Below, piece after piece: positions 1-12,240 of a stretch of 64,000 nt of DNA (position 1 is its first letter; every line of letters starts with the position of its first letter). A program made the position numbers and the translations under genes. Under the pieces are notes generated by a model that did not search any database, was not told where the DNA came from, and was given only the letters and a program-made list of their open reading frames with translations. Location of the stretch: positions 2,869,369-2,933,368 of the forward strand of contig NC_092196.1 of assembly GCF_043641665.1 (NCBI RefSeq). The letters run 5' to 3'. The DNA comes from Enoplosus armatus. Lineage: Eukaryota > Chordata > Actinopteri > Centrarchiformes > Enoplosidae.

Positions 1-49
1 GGCACACCTAAAATGACATCACACGGGGCATTGGAGCGGCGATACGGAA

Positions 50-108
50 CGTGTGTGTGTGTGTGTGAGATCTGCGATGCGAGCGAGTGTGTGTGTGTGT
101 GTGTGTGT
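50..108. repeat. (GT)n microsatellite, interrupted
   Basis: Two GT runs separated by about 25 bases. They lie in the retsat intron just downstream, in gene sense, of the splice donor at 115-116, so on the gene strand the intron begins a few bases before a (CA)n tract. Confidence 0.9.
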
Positions 109-116
109 CCCATCAC

Positions 117-3100
117 CGTAGAACAGGTAGGCGGACAATGTCAGCAGGTCCTTGTTCTGGGTGAGGCCGGACATTATTTCTGTATGGTTGGTTGCTGCTA
201 AGCGGAACACTGAAGATATGCGATTTAATAGGCCAGTCCGAACCAGGAAGTTGACCAGCCAATACGGTATGATCTTCAATATGGCGATAAGTGGCGTCCG
301 CCGTGAGGCTAACTGCAAGAGGAGGACACACATGCAGTTATTAATTAGCAATTAATAACTTACGGGAGAACAACTTCAAAAATAATTAGAAAGGGCCGAG
401 ATCATTAGGAGCAACAGCTGCACAGAGTCGGACCATCTGCATGGCAGTGGAAACCGATGCAGAGTTTGCAAAAGACCACTACTCGCAGCACGAAAAGACA
501 AAAAAGTCGTGGACCCGGGCGTGAGCCTTGTGGCACTCCCGGTTCATTTTTACTTTACGACCTCGTTCCGTTCAAACTCGGGTCTCCTGCCTTGTTTCAT
601 CATAACTTCTACCTTCATCAATCTCATGAACTCATCGATGGCCTCCTCTTCTCCGGGGAACTGCTTCTTCAGGCTAGCTGCCATCTCAGTCTTCCCTGCA
701 TGGATGTGGTACTCCCTGGGAATAAACAGGGAAGTGGGGTGGGTCGGAGATGGCGGGAAATGTTAGCCTTGAGAAGTATTAGTAAGAAATGCTCAGTAGC
801 TCATTGTCAGGTTTTGTTTGTAGTTGCAGTTGATTACTCCTGGTAATGAGTTATATAGAAACCCTAGAGAGAAACTGTGCAATGATTATGTTGCAAGAGG
901 ACGTGCACTACCTGCGCTGGTCAAGCTGGCCCAGGATCAGCGTGTCAAAGTGCTGCTCCAGCCGTGTGAACTGCAGCTGTCCCTCTGTGATCTGATCCAG
1001 AGCGACCCTCAGCAGGCTGTTCTCGTGAAGCTGGCCCAGGTAGTGTATACCTGGTGGTGGCAGTGGTGGGGTTAGGACTTCAGTCATATATGAATGCACA
1101 CAGAGAGAGCCCTGAGATTCCCCTTCTGGGTCTAACATGGCAGTCCTCTCTCCTCCTGCTGTGTTCACTGTCCATATTCTACTAACATTCCCAAATAACG
1201 TGTGTTTTGTTTTGAAATATGAGCAGAGGAACTGTCTTTTAAGATGTTTGAATTTGCCCTAGCCACTGGCACTTACAATGTAACACAGCCAATCTGAATG
1301 CAAAGAAATGACGCGTGTACGCACATTAATGGAACATAATGTGAAGCGATCATATTTTCACATATGCCTCAGAGATGTCAAGGTGACAGTTGTTCCACCG
1401 GCATATTATAAAGTACATCTACTTACCTCTGTCCAAAATATCAATATTTTTAGGTTGTTGCTTTGAATACATTTGTCTTTTTTTCTACACAAAAAAAAAA
1501 AATACAGTTGGGATTCTATGTTAATGAAACTTTATTTCAGCAATGTGCCTCTGATTTTGCCTGTTTGCCTGCTAAACAATGTCGTATATTTGAGTTTAGG
1601 GTTCTCCAAGTTGGCCTTTCAAAACCATGATGCTAAAAACAAGTCATTATTCCCAATAAGCAACTTACAAAAACAGATAGATCCTGGAACTCTGTATACA
1701 TATCCACACCCAAGCAACTCCTGCGCTCAAAGGGGGGCTTTGTTTGACAACGTTAGCTCGGCCATTACAAACAGATAGACCGTGCGTGAAATCGAAGGAC
1801 ATGACAGCGGGAGCACATATTTGTGGCCTGATCTTTCTGCTAACTGCTGTGCCACTGTCTTCCAAAGCAGTCGCCGCGGTTATGGCTCATTACGCTGGGA
1901 TATAACTCACCACAATGGCGTGTGTGTTCCAGTTCAGTTTCTCTTTTAGTTAATGATGCTTTGAGGAAACGGAACGCATTCGCTTTATTCAGCGGCATCC
2001 TTTGCTCAGTGCGAAGCCATGGCTGGGCTTAATATTCAAATAATGAATTTCTATATGAACCCATTAGAAATGATCTTTCGCCAGTTGGGAGAAATACTTT
2101 GCCCTCTTACCCACGTCAAACTCAAATCCCTTATTCTGAAAGGTGTGTGTGCAGCCTCCGGCCTGGTCGTGTTGCTCCAGGACGACAACCCTCTTCCCGG
2201 CTTTGGCCAAAAGCGCCGCTGCCGTCAAACCTCCCACGCCGCTCCCGATCACCACCGCATCCAGAGCTGGGGGAACGCGGTCCACGCGGAACCCTGCGGG
2301 GGGGAGGGGGGCACACATGGCAATTTCGCAAATACTTCCTTGGCATCTTGAACAAAGATATAGGAGGTTTTTAAAAGTTTGTCACAACTCTCATAGCCTG
2401 TATCCGCAGTCAGAAAGATCCGACAGAGAACTGGCTATGTACAGGTCACATCGGCATGTAAATCTGTGAAATCTGAACAGTATTCATGAAAACAAACACG
2501 CACTTATGTGCACATTTGAAACAAATACAATTTCCCTTTTTTTTTGGCGATTCCTGTGGGATTTCAGCGGGATGGGAGAATATTTCACTATTCATAATGC
2601 TACTGGGACGGGGCAGGAAAAAACTTTTCTCAGATTAACTGTGGCTGGTTGAAAACCACATCTTCTGAACCCCCTTCCTGCCACAGCATATTATAGACAA
2701 CACTACACACTCATGTACTCATTTACATGAATTAGCTTAGTGTAGGGCTTAATGTACCCTAGGTTTGCACTGCGCGGCTGTGTTATATTGGGAAAAAAAA
2801 CAATATATAAAAAAATATATACTTAATATAATTAAAATAAGATTTAAAAAAAAAAACAAAACGTATACAGCCATGCTAGTGCAGTTTCGACCTGATGACG
2901 GCGCTTGAGGAAAATTTTGGGGATCGCCAAGGTAACCACGGCATGCATCCAAAGGTTGCGGTGATATTTTAGTCTGGACTAAAGTGTGGTGGACTGCCCA
3001 ACACTGCCATCCCTAGAGCCCCTGAGATTTCTGCTCATGATGGAATAAGACACCTCCTTGTTCCTCGTTTCCCCAACCAACTTCCAAAAGATTTATCACC

Positions 3101-3400
3101 AGCCCTAGCAACAATAATTACACTTGGATGTCAAACTTCTTGTGATTTGGTCAAAAACTCTTAAATCAGTTGGATGCTGAAGGATAATACAACGCTCTAA
3201 CAGACAGTACAGGAGATAAAGTATCCTCTCTTACCTCTCTTCAGCCTGTCGTCCCTCTGTCTGCTGTCGGTGACCAAGGGTCCCGGTGGCCTCAGAGACT
3301 TCTCGGTGAACACCTTGTAGCGCTGCCCGGTGGTCAGGAAGAAGATGACCACCGCCAGCAGCAGCACGCAGCTCAACACGCCCATCAGCCACCACCACAT
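117..3400 (-). CDS. retsat: all-trans-retinol 13,14-reductase (retinol saturase), 5' part, runs off left edge
   Basis: Five coding exons on the minus strand: 3235-3400, 2111-2293, 912-1050, 613-715 and 117-312. All borders are GT/AG and the phases (1,1,2,0,1) join cleanly. The start is the ATG at 3400 ([10 protein letters not shown]), followed by a hydrophobic N-terminal segment typical of this ER-membrane enzyme. Exon 2 carries the FAD-binding Rossmann motif [20 protein letters not shown] with [10 protein letters not shown] after it. Exon 3 has GIHYLG and [10 protein letters not shown], and exon 5 has [18 protein letters not shown]. These match the known RETSAT family, which saturates the 13,14 double bond of all-trans-retinol. 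About 262 residues are visible of a family length near 610; the C-terminal half lies beyond position 1. Teleosts also have a retsat paralogue and I cannot tell which copy this is. Confidence 0.88.
2676..2830. repeat. duplicated segment, copy 1 (retsat intron 1)
   Basis: About 120 bases, from TTCCTGCCACAG through GCATATTATAGACAACAC to TGTGTTATATTGGG, recur nearly unchanged at about 4160-4295. Small differences (a few inserted or deleted bases, one ATGAA/ATAAA change) show two related copies. Both are followed by A-rich sequence on the plus strand. Confidence 0.8.
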
Positions 3401-3499
3401 TGCAGAGGAGAGCGGTGTGCCCACTACACGGCGCTGACAGTGGGGTGGACAGGAGAGGAACGAACGGCCGTGAAGGAAGGCAAAGACGGACTGAAAACA
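3401..3499 (-). other. retsat: probable 5' UTR part of the retsat start exon
   Basis: On the minus strand a good acceptor (a pyrimidine stretch ending CTACCTCCCCAG) ends at 3500, leaving a 99-base leader before the ATG at 3400. The leader contains no upstream ATG. This is an inference from splice signals; a transcript would be needed to confirm it. Confidence 0.35.
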
Positions 3500-3699
3500 C
3501 TGGGGAGGTAGACACAGAGAATAATCCAAACAGAGAAGGGACGAGGAGAAGGTAGGAGTGGAGGACAGAAAAGAAAAGTGGGTAAGAGAAGATAGATTTA
3601 AAAAAAGCTTTCCTCCAACAAGGCTTTCCCTTACAAAGAGCACCAAACTGCAGAGGAGAGGATGGTTAAAGTGAGGGGTGGAGAGGAGGAAAAGCACGG

Positions 3700-5480
3700 A
3701 CGCTTATTTAAAGGTTAAGGGATCAAGTAAGCGGACACCAAACACATGACGTTTTGGAAATTCTGACTTCACAAAAGGGCAGAGCAGAGAACGCATTCTC
3801 CACGCCAGGGACATGAGACTGGCAGAGAAGAGAGAGCCGGTTGTTCGTCACCTCATCAGACTTCGCTAAGGCTGGTGCGCGCCCCCAACGCCAATTAGTC
3901 GCTCGCCGCTGAACTGCCTCAGGATAGATGCTTTTACAGAAATCCCACTTTACGGCTGAAACCATCGCCGTTCCGCTACATGATGGCGAACAAAGAGGCC
4001 TTCAGCTTCAGGGAAGCGGATACTTTCGGCCCACTTGGCATTTTTGGCTAAATGGGCCGAGGCGCACGCATGTGCTAGTAAAACTACTTTCTAGTTGGAT
4101 GCTAGGGGTTTATTTTTGATCTGGAAAGTCAAGGTTGTGAGTGGCTTGCTATGAACGGGTTCCTGCCACAGCCGATCAGCATATTATAGACAACACTACA
4201 CACTCATGTACTCATTTACATAAATTAGCTTAGTGTAGGGCTTAATGTACCCTAGGTTTGCACTGCGACTGTGTTATATTGGGAAAAAAAACAACTTAAT
4301 ATCTAAAAAAAAAAAAAAAATATGGCTTGCTATGAACGGGTTTTTCAATTGACTGGGTCAAGGAACAGGTCTAATATTGATAGTTCTTGGCGTTCATATA
4401 TATGTGTGTGTGTACAAAGGTATTTAATGTTACCTGTTGTTACTATCAGAGGGAGCGTTGTAGCCCGTCTCCTTCACGAAGCGGTAGGACTTTATATTTA
4501 GACCGATACATGGTGTAATCTTTGAGAACATGGATATGGTTCCCCAAATGAGAGACCGTTTTATCTCATCTCAATACTTCATTCTGATCTAATCCGATTA
4601 TTATTATTCTAATCTGATTATGTGGCTTGTAACGCGGCGGTTAACGACCCGCCTCTTCCACTCGTAGCTGGAAACCCCGGTGTTGACAGGAGGGCCTTTC
4701 TCAAACCGGACCCTCCCCACTCCCACTCCCCTATAGTGTAGGGTATACACCCTAAAGGTGTAGGGTATAAATACAGCGGAGGGTGGTGAGTTTTCGTAAC
4801 CATGGTTACGTATAAGCATCTTTCGGAAAGCAGCAACATTGTCTTGTGTATTCATACCTAATCTTTCTCTAGATTCTTGTTCTTCTTTAGTAAAGCTCTA
4901 TCAATGGTTAGTTCCGCGTAGGCAAATAATTCAATTATGGACATGTAGCCTACATTCTCAAATACCTTCTTGTTTTTTGCAACAGTCCCCGTAAATATAC
5001 AAAGCAATATAAACACTTTAAACTCAAATGAACACGTCTACCGTTTCTCTAGACTACAGGGAGGGGGGTATATTTGACCCTAAACACAGTGTAACCTTTA
5101 CCTTGTTAACTTCTGTGTATAACATTAAATGTCTATCTTAGTTTGACCTGTTCATGGCGCATGGAACTTACGTCGTTGCACGTGGTCAGTAAGTCAGCAT
5201 CGGTGATTGGTTGGGGACGGCACTTGATGTAGCGGACCCCCCACGTGGATGCGCAAACGGAGTGGAAGTGTGTGTGAAGTGTGTGTGTGTGTGGGGGGGG
5301 GGGGGTAATTCAGGCTCACCAATGGAAGTTTTATTGAAGCAGGTGACCCAAAAGACAGACCTCAGGACAGCAGCTAGCGATGTGGAGGTTAGCTACCAGC
5401 CAAGTACTACAAACTTATTTTGTTTTTTTCTCGCCGCAGACAAAGTAATTAAACTAACAAACTAACTAAACACGCGAGTA
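3700..5480. other. upstream intron/spacer of retsat, no gene seen
   Basis: There is no coding signal here. The stretch contains the retroposed segment at 4142-4342, an A-rich run at 4305-4320 and a short GT run with poly-G at 5265-5306. If the candidate first exon near 5.5 kb is real, this is retsat intron. Confidence 0.4.
4142..4342 (+). mobile_element. retroposed segment with 20-bp target-site duplication
   Basis: The 20-mer TGGCTTGCTATGAACGGGTT stands at 4142-4161 and again, without a mismatch, at 4323-4342. The roughly 160 bases between them are a second copy of the segment at 2676-2830 and end in a poly(A) run of about 16. A 3' poly(A) tail plus a long perfect direct repeat is the usual mark of LINE-mediated retroposition. 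I see no clear pol III A/B boxes, so calling it a SINE would go beyond the evidence. Confidence 0.7.
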
Positions 5481-5523
5481 CACGCACGTTTGAGCAACTT
5501 CAACAGAATGTTTTGGCGCTCAC

Positions 5524-5650
5524 CTCGGACCCGCACCGCACCGCACCTGTCTGCTTCCTCCGCCTCCGTTGTCGTTACAACTGAAGGTGTGCGCGCGCCG
5601 CGTACGGAGTGTCGTCTTCTTCATCTTCTTCTTCTGTGGTACACCGATTG
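5524..5650 (-). other. retsat: candidate non-coding first exon / CpG-rich promoter of retsat
   Basis: The region is CpG-rich compared with its flanks. On the minus strand it ends in a strong donor, CCGAG followed by GTGAGCGCC, at 5522-5523. It lies about 2 kb upstream of the acceptor before the retsat start exon. The upstream limit is not defined. Inference only. Confidence 0.3.
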
Positions 5651-5699
5651 CTGCCTCCGCCAGGCCGAATGCATGGCATGGCGCAACCAAGTTTACAAT

Positions 5700-8600
5700 T
5701 GGGAGGTGGGGGGGTACAAACCTATGTTTTAAGAGCAGCGCCCAGATCAGTTGGTGATGTCCCAGTACACAACCTTGGGGGGCACCTCTGTTGAAGAATG
5801 AAGGGTGGTTTGGAGGCCTGACTGCCCACTCTGACCAGTCCAGGATCCAGCCACGCCATCTAGTTATTATATATTGCACATAGCAAACACTGTCACTGTC
5901 TAGAGAAAAAACACATATAATCACAAGTGATTTCAATCAATTCAATCATTTATTCAGTATAGACAGAAGCATGAGCAATGTCTGATTCCACAATCATCAG
6001 TCCTACAACAAAATTACAAGGTTCAAGCAAGCACGTTTTTTCTAGAGCCACGTGTGACTTTGTTTAAAGGATTTTGATCTGAAATGCAGACTATTGGATT
6101 TAAAGGAGCACTCCACTGACTTTACACATCAAGAACATGGGGAGTGCTACTCTTACTAATAAGGTCTTTAATGTAACCTTTCTAAAACCTATGAAAATGG
6201 CCCCAATGATGTCACCAAGATTATTTTGTCTTGGGCTTGGAGACAAAACGTATAACGGACAGCCTTCGTTATGGTGGGGGTGGAGTTTGAAAGACCATGG
6301 GCATTCACCAAGTGGGAGGGTTTATTGGAGAGATGCTACTGCGTTCCGTTATGGGAAATGTAGGATTCAGGGTCTTTGGAGCTTGACATATCTCGTCCTC
6401 TGCTACTTAAATCACCCCCCCCCCCTTTTTTTTTTTTAAATGTGTCTCTTGGGAGTTCCCCAACTTTCTGGAAGTGCAATACTAAATCACCGGAGTACCC
6501 CTTTAAGGTGACTTTTTTATTATCTCACATTGAATACCCTTGTTATGTAGCATTTTGGAGTGAAACGCTTCAATAGAACATATTTAGTACACATACACTG
6601 TACATATGTACAGTAAGCGTACACTTGAAGCCACTTCCTATTTCATGTATTCAAATGGATAATTGCCAGTGAGTGTTCTTTAGGAGCGGACTAAAAATTG
6701 GAAAAGCCAAATTCCTTTAGAGTTACGGTTGTACTTAAATGTCCATCATTAAGTAAAGATACAGTGACAAAAACTGTTTTATTGCAATCATGAGATTTCG
6801 TAGAAAAAGGACACAGTGAGGTTTTGGAATGTCCTCGAGAGAAAGAGAGATACACATGTGGTGCGTCCCGACACCAAAAACTCCAGAGATCCAAATATAG
6901 CTGCCAGACAGATATCTGCTATTTTCAAGTCACTTTTAAAAACTAGAGCATAAATATAAATGTCATTTTTACAAAGAATGAGCCACTAAAAACGCCTCCT
7001 CTATAATGCGCTTATTTTTCTCATGTTCGCGAAACAATTCATTGTGCATCAAAAGGATTCAGTAGCTGCCACAATAAAAGATCAAGAGTACAAACAGGCT
7101 GCTCGAGGAGCTTTCTGCAGTTGGCACCATGGTCAGTGTTAGCATGTACAGTGGCCCAAGGGTGCGCAACACAACAACACAAATCTGTTGAAATTTAAAA
7201 TGCCTCGCGTACATTCTCACACTTTTATTTTGACGTGCTTCCGTTTTGTCGGGTTTGTGCTGACTGTTTTTTTTCCGTGGTTGTGTTGTTCACTCGTGGA
7301 CTACCCTATACGTGTCTTTACTGATGACATTCTCAAAGTTACCACTGAAGTGTCACATACTGTAAATACTAGGCAAGGACCTCATACCTACTACACCAGT
7401 ATCTATTATATTGTTGTGTATCTACATGCTATCTACAGTGTTTACAACTGAGTTCATAAATACAACACAGAGGTGTTATTTGAAATCAGAAATACTACAA
7501 AATAAAAAGTGCTAATTAGGAACGACAGTGTGAGTGTTGGAACAGAAGTACCCTTTCTCTGTGTGTGTGTGTGTCTATGTGTGTTTATATGTTGAGGGGT
7601 TTCAGACTATGATCTTTTTTCAACTAATAAATCGGACTGATTTTGTGTTTAGATATTTTTAGCTTGCAAGTTGCTACACAACGTCGGCATCAGCTGTTCC
7701 ACATCTGGTAGGTAGTTTTGTTTCGACATGTTGTTGTTTGATTGCTTCGTGATAACCGACGGTTTGATTTACGCTGTGATCACATTAGAACGTGGTACAG
7801 CAAAATTGGAAGGTAATTGGAAAACTGGAGGTAGCTGTAGTAGCAGCTGTTGGCTAGTAGTTGAATATCACTCAATTGTTATCATTAATTGTCAAATATT
7901 AACAGCTAGCTAGCAAGCTAACAATGCCAAAAGTGAGACTACATCTGGAAATAACTCTCACACTGACGAAGTTTCACGTAATGACAGTACTTGCATAAAA
8001 CCAATTCTCCCTCGGACCCCCAAGAAGATTCTAGATGTGGCCTTTTCTTTCTCTAACTACTAAGATGACACGTGAATGTAATATATGAATGTGCATATTG
8101 TACAGCTTTCTGCCCTTTCCTCACCTCTGTGTTTCTGTTGTGTTCTCGGAGCGCCTGTGAACGCGCGTGTGTGTGTGTAACGGTGTGTAAAGGCCCATGC
8201 GACACGGACAGAAAACGGATGGACTGCGGCGTTCAATCACGCGTAATTTGTCGAGTAAAACACTGCAATAAAAAAGCGAATTTGACACAAGGAAATCTGT
8301 GGCTCCTGTATCGTTGTGCTTTACACAGCAACTGAAGCTTTGCGTGTGTTAGTCAAATAATGGATCACAAACAAATGAATGACAACAATAGAAATTGCTT
8401 GCCTTTTTCGTTTCATGTTACTGTAAATTTAAGACCTTTGGGGTTTCTGGACTAGCTCGCAGATGAAGTGTAAATATCAGCACTGATCTCTCTGAGCATG
8501 AAATGTAAACAATGATGTCTGCTGATGATCATCAGTAATGGCACAAATCATTTCAAGGCTTTGCTCTAAAATCCACACACACACAGTCCTTGATGTCTCC

Positions 8601-8953
8601 AGGTAAAATCTGTGAATTTCAGACATTCAGGACTTCATTCATCTCTCCTTCTCTTTCCTGTTTCTTTCTGTTCCCTCCTTCCTGTCCTCCCTGCACGGAC
8701 AAATATGACCCTGTTGAAATAATAGATGTCTTATTCACACACTTTCAAGAAAATATCCTGTAAGTAATGTCATTCATCCTGCAAAGCTGTTCCTTTTGAA
8801 AATAGTTTTCTGATGCTAAGCTACTGCTAAGGTCAGATTTCACTAAATCTTAATAAGAACTTCCATTATTTACACAGTGGTATATTTTCATCGCCTTTGT
8901 TTTCTTTCTTCAACCTTACGCTCCCTCCCTCCTCTGCCCTCCACAGCCGCGTT
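5700..8953. other. spacer between retsat and mpp2, probably containing the mpp2 3' UTR
   Basis: No coding exon is supportable here. The stretch holds a TIR element (6098-6508) and a short GT run near 7560. On the minus strand there are A-rich poly(A)-signal-like sequences, for example CAATAAAA near 6778, which could end a long mpp2 3' UTR. The true 3' end cannot be fixed from sequence alone. Confidence 0.4.
6098..6508. mobile_element. non-autonomous TIR element (MITE-like)
   Basis: The left end begins TTAAAGGAGCACTCCACTGA. The right end, read in reverse complement, is TTAAAGGGGTACTCCGGTGA. These imperfect inverted ends of about 20 bases bound roughly 410 bases with no transposase-like ORF. 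Inside is a homopolymer pair, poly-C then poly-T, near 6416-6438. Ends carrying TTAA would suit a piggyBac-type target, but the family is not proven. Confidence 0.6.
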
Positions 8954-11900
8954 CTAGAAAACCCAGGTGACGGGGACCCACTGGGGGTTTTTAGACACCG
9001 TTTCCAGGGCGGCCTTGACGGTGCGGTAGGTCTCGTCCAGGTTGTCGTTGATGATGCTGAGGTCGAAGTAGTGACCGTAGGCCGCCTGGATTTTAGCGCT
9101 CTCGTCGGCCGTCTTCCGCAGCTCTTCGTCCTGAGACGGGAAAAAACACGGGACATGGTTTAGCGCGTTCTTCACAGTCCTGAGCTGCACATACATGTAC
9201 ATATGTATGAAAAGCGTTTCTTACCGTCAGTGTCTTAGTGACGACCTCTGCCTCTACGGCCGAGTGGTTCATCGCCTTGAGCACCTCGAAGTCTGGAGAC
9301 TGAAGGAACACCACATAGGGCAAGAACTCGGAGGTCCTCAGCACTTTGAGAGACTAGAACGCACACGGAAACACAAACACATTTGGAGGAGTGTCTTTGA
9401 GAGTTTAAACAACTGGGTTTAGATCCACGACTGTTTGGAGATTCCTGAGCGGGGACAGTGAATAGCTAACTTTGTACTCATCTACCACTTCAGTTGATGC
9501 AAGATGCCCTTGTGCAAGGCACATGACTCTCAAGTGACTGAATGGAGCTCCTCAGCGGGCAGCAGGGATTGGTTGCACTGGATTACATTACATTATAGTG
9601 CACAGTGGTCACTATTATTTTGTGCAGTCAGTGTACGTGAAAAAAAAGTGTGAAGAAGCGCCATGATAACAAAAAATGTGATTTAATTTCCTTCAAGCTG
9701 CACAATATTTTTATATTAGAGATGGCTCAAATGGTGTAATGTGAATGGGGTCGCTCTCCAGTTCCCCTCAGCCTCATATGGGCCCACTACTTTACTGTTT
9801 TGGTTCAGTCTCACTGCTCTCAAAGCCTTGTTTTCGCCCACAGCAGGCAGCTGTTTAGTTTTCAGTGAAAAAGCTCTAAAAGCAAAAAAAATGAAATAAA
9901 TAACACTGTACGCTACCTGCCCAGCACCAAACAGCAGACAGACAACAGCTAGCGAACAGCTGGTGAACACAGTGGAGCATTTAGCAGTTAAAGAGCCAGA
10001 TATTTCCCCCAGGATTTAGAGTAAAGATCCAACAGAGCTAACAGAGCTCCACACAGGCCCACGTGTCAGCTGTTTCCTGCAGGGGTGGGCATGTTTGAGG
10101 CTGAGTTAAAATAGCATATGCTAATCATGCTAAAACGTCTGTGAGTGTTACGTTGCTTCTTAATGTGTTCGTACTTGTGCGCACCTGAGGGTTGGCGTCC
10201 AGGATGCAGACGCGCCCTGCCTCCACCACCTCGTGTATGGAGTCCATCTTGATTCCGTACAGGTTGCCGTCGTACTCTCCGTGTTCAAGATACCGCCCGT
10301 TCTTGATGTCGGCCTCCATCTTGCTGCGGCTGGTAAGGGCGTACATCCGACTCTCGCTATCTCCCTTTTTGAGCTTTCTGGAGGTGTCTGGACGGACACA
10401 AAAAGCCAGTCACGTATGGACATGCGTGCGTTTCGTATTATCTGCATCAGCTCGCTCCTGCTCTTAATTAAAGCTATATGCTGTTGACACAGCGGACTAC
10501 TTGAATGTATCAGATTACATACATGGAATGGTGGTGCCGAAGAGAAGCGGATCCCTCAGGAGAAGCTTGTTTTTCAGTCTCCGCCGGCCCACACCCTGGG
10601 CGCCGATCAGAATCAGAGTTTTCCTCTTGAAAGGCGGGACCTTGGCCACCTCCTCGTAGAGCAATATCTCATGTCTGTCGAACTCTGAGAGCGGGAGGAT
10701 TAAAGGACGCAAAGGAGGGAGGAGGGAAGGAAAGATGTGACGGGAGAGGAAAGAAGAAGTTTCAGGACTGCATGTAACTACAGGGCCAAACAGACAATTA
10801 CTTGTCATAATATATAAACAAATAATCAGACGTTTTACAGGATGAGCTTTCTTACCGGCATTTTTGGTGGTCACGTACATCATTTTCTTCTTCTTCTTCC
10901 CTCCAACGCCAGTACAAAGATTCCCTGTCACATCAATGGAGCACAGCGTTAGATTGTCATCATTCAGGCTTCTCATTCATCACCTGTTTGGCTACCGGCT
11001 GACTAGCAACAGCCAATATTCATGGAGGGGCATCCGACATGTCTCACTATTTCTCTGCTGGTACACCCATTCCACCACCCTGACTTCCTCCTTATGTGCC
11101 AAGCGTTTGGTACTGCTTTAACTATGACTTAATGTTCATGTATGTGCTTATTAGGGGGAATTAGTTCCACCAGCAGAATCTTTGAATCTCTCAGAATTTT
11201 TAAGAGCTCCCTTAAAGAGTGGAGCCGTCTTTCTCAGCCGTCTCCGAATGAAACTGAGATTCATGGGAAAGTCTGAAGTAAAACATTTTGGGAAGATTGA
11301 TGCCACTCTCATGTCTGCACGCTAGATACAAAGCCACAGCCAGCAGCCGGCTAGCTTAGCTTGGCAAAAAATACTGGAAACAGGGGGAAACAGCTAGCCT
11401 GGCTCTGTTCAGAGCCTCCAAAGCTCACTGATTAACACATTATATCTTGTTTGTGTGAAAACGACGACATTTTCTTTTTTTTAACAGGGGGCTTTGTGCC
11501 AAACAATTTCTTGGTCAGCACAATTTGCATGGCAACCAGCGGGAGACTCCAGGAAGCTATTGGCCCCCAACCATGGTGACAATCCTCTCATCTAACGTTC
11601 CCTTTGAGGGTGGTGGTTATTATTAGCTATTAGCTCTTATTATTATAAGATGGATTGGAAAAACATGACTCATTCAAAACATTCTCTCTTGCACATTGCT
11701 TCTTCAGACAACAGTTCCCAGACTCCACTCAGGAACATTTGGTGTTCGGGAGATTTTGAAATTTAGACATTTCTATAACCCTTGGGTTTATTAAAGCTCT
11801 TCTGACCTTTGATACCTTACAACTGTATGACATTTATCTCCAGGCCTGGCATTTCACCACCAGGTGGCAGTGTAAAACAGCAGGCTGCTGAGGATGGGAA

Positions 11901-12187
11901 CAATGTCACATAATGTACAGTAGGAAAGGTATTACAGAAATAGACCATCGACAGTGGCTAAAGACTACTTTCACTAATATTTTAGTGAACTAATCTTTTA
12001 TTTTTCATAATTAACAATTATTCTGTCATTTATCATCACCACCACCACCACTACCACCATTATTCTTGTGTTCCAGTTACCTGCAGGCGCCAGTTCCACA
12101 TCTCTCTTGACAAATGCTTTCCTCTTCTCCTCCAGCATCTGACTGGGGATCAGCCCCGCGCTACCACCCTCCACATGACGGGCCTGT

Positions 12188-12240
<53 letters not shown>

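Noticed and set aside
3235..3697. 166-codon minus-strand frame taken as one protein
   Set aside because: Only the part from the ATG at 3400 is retsat coding; the upstream part contains an acceptor and pyrimidine-rich intron sequence.
9093..9344. Reading frame running from mpp2 exon 12 into the intron
   Set aside because: It is a read-through of the donor at 9223-9224; the spliced product matches MPP2 without it.
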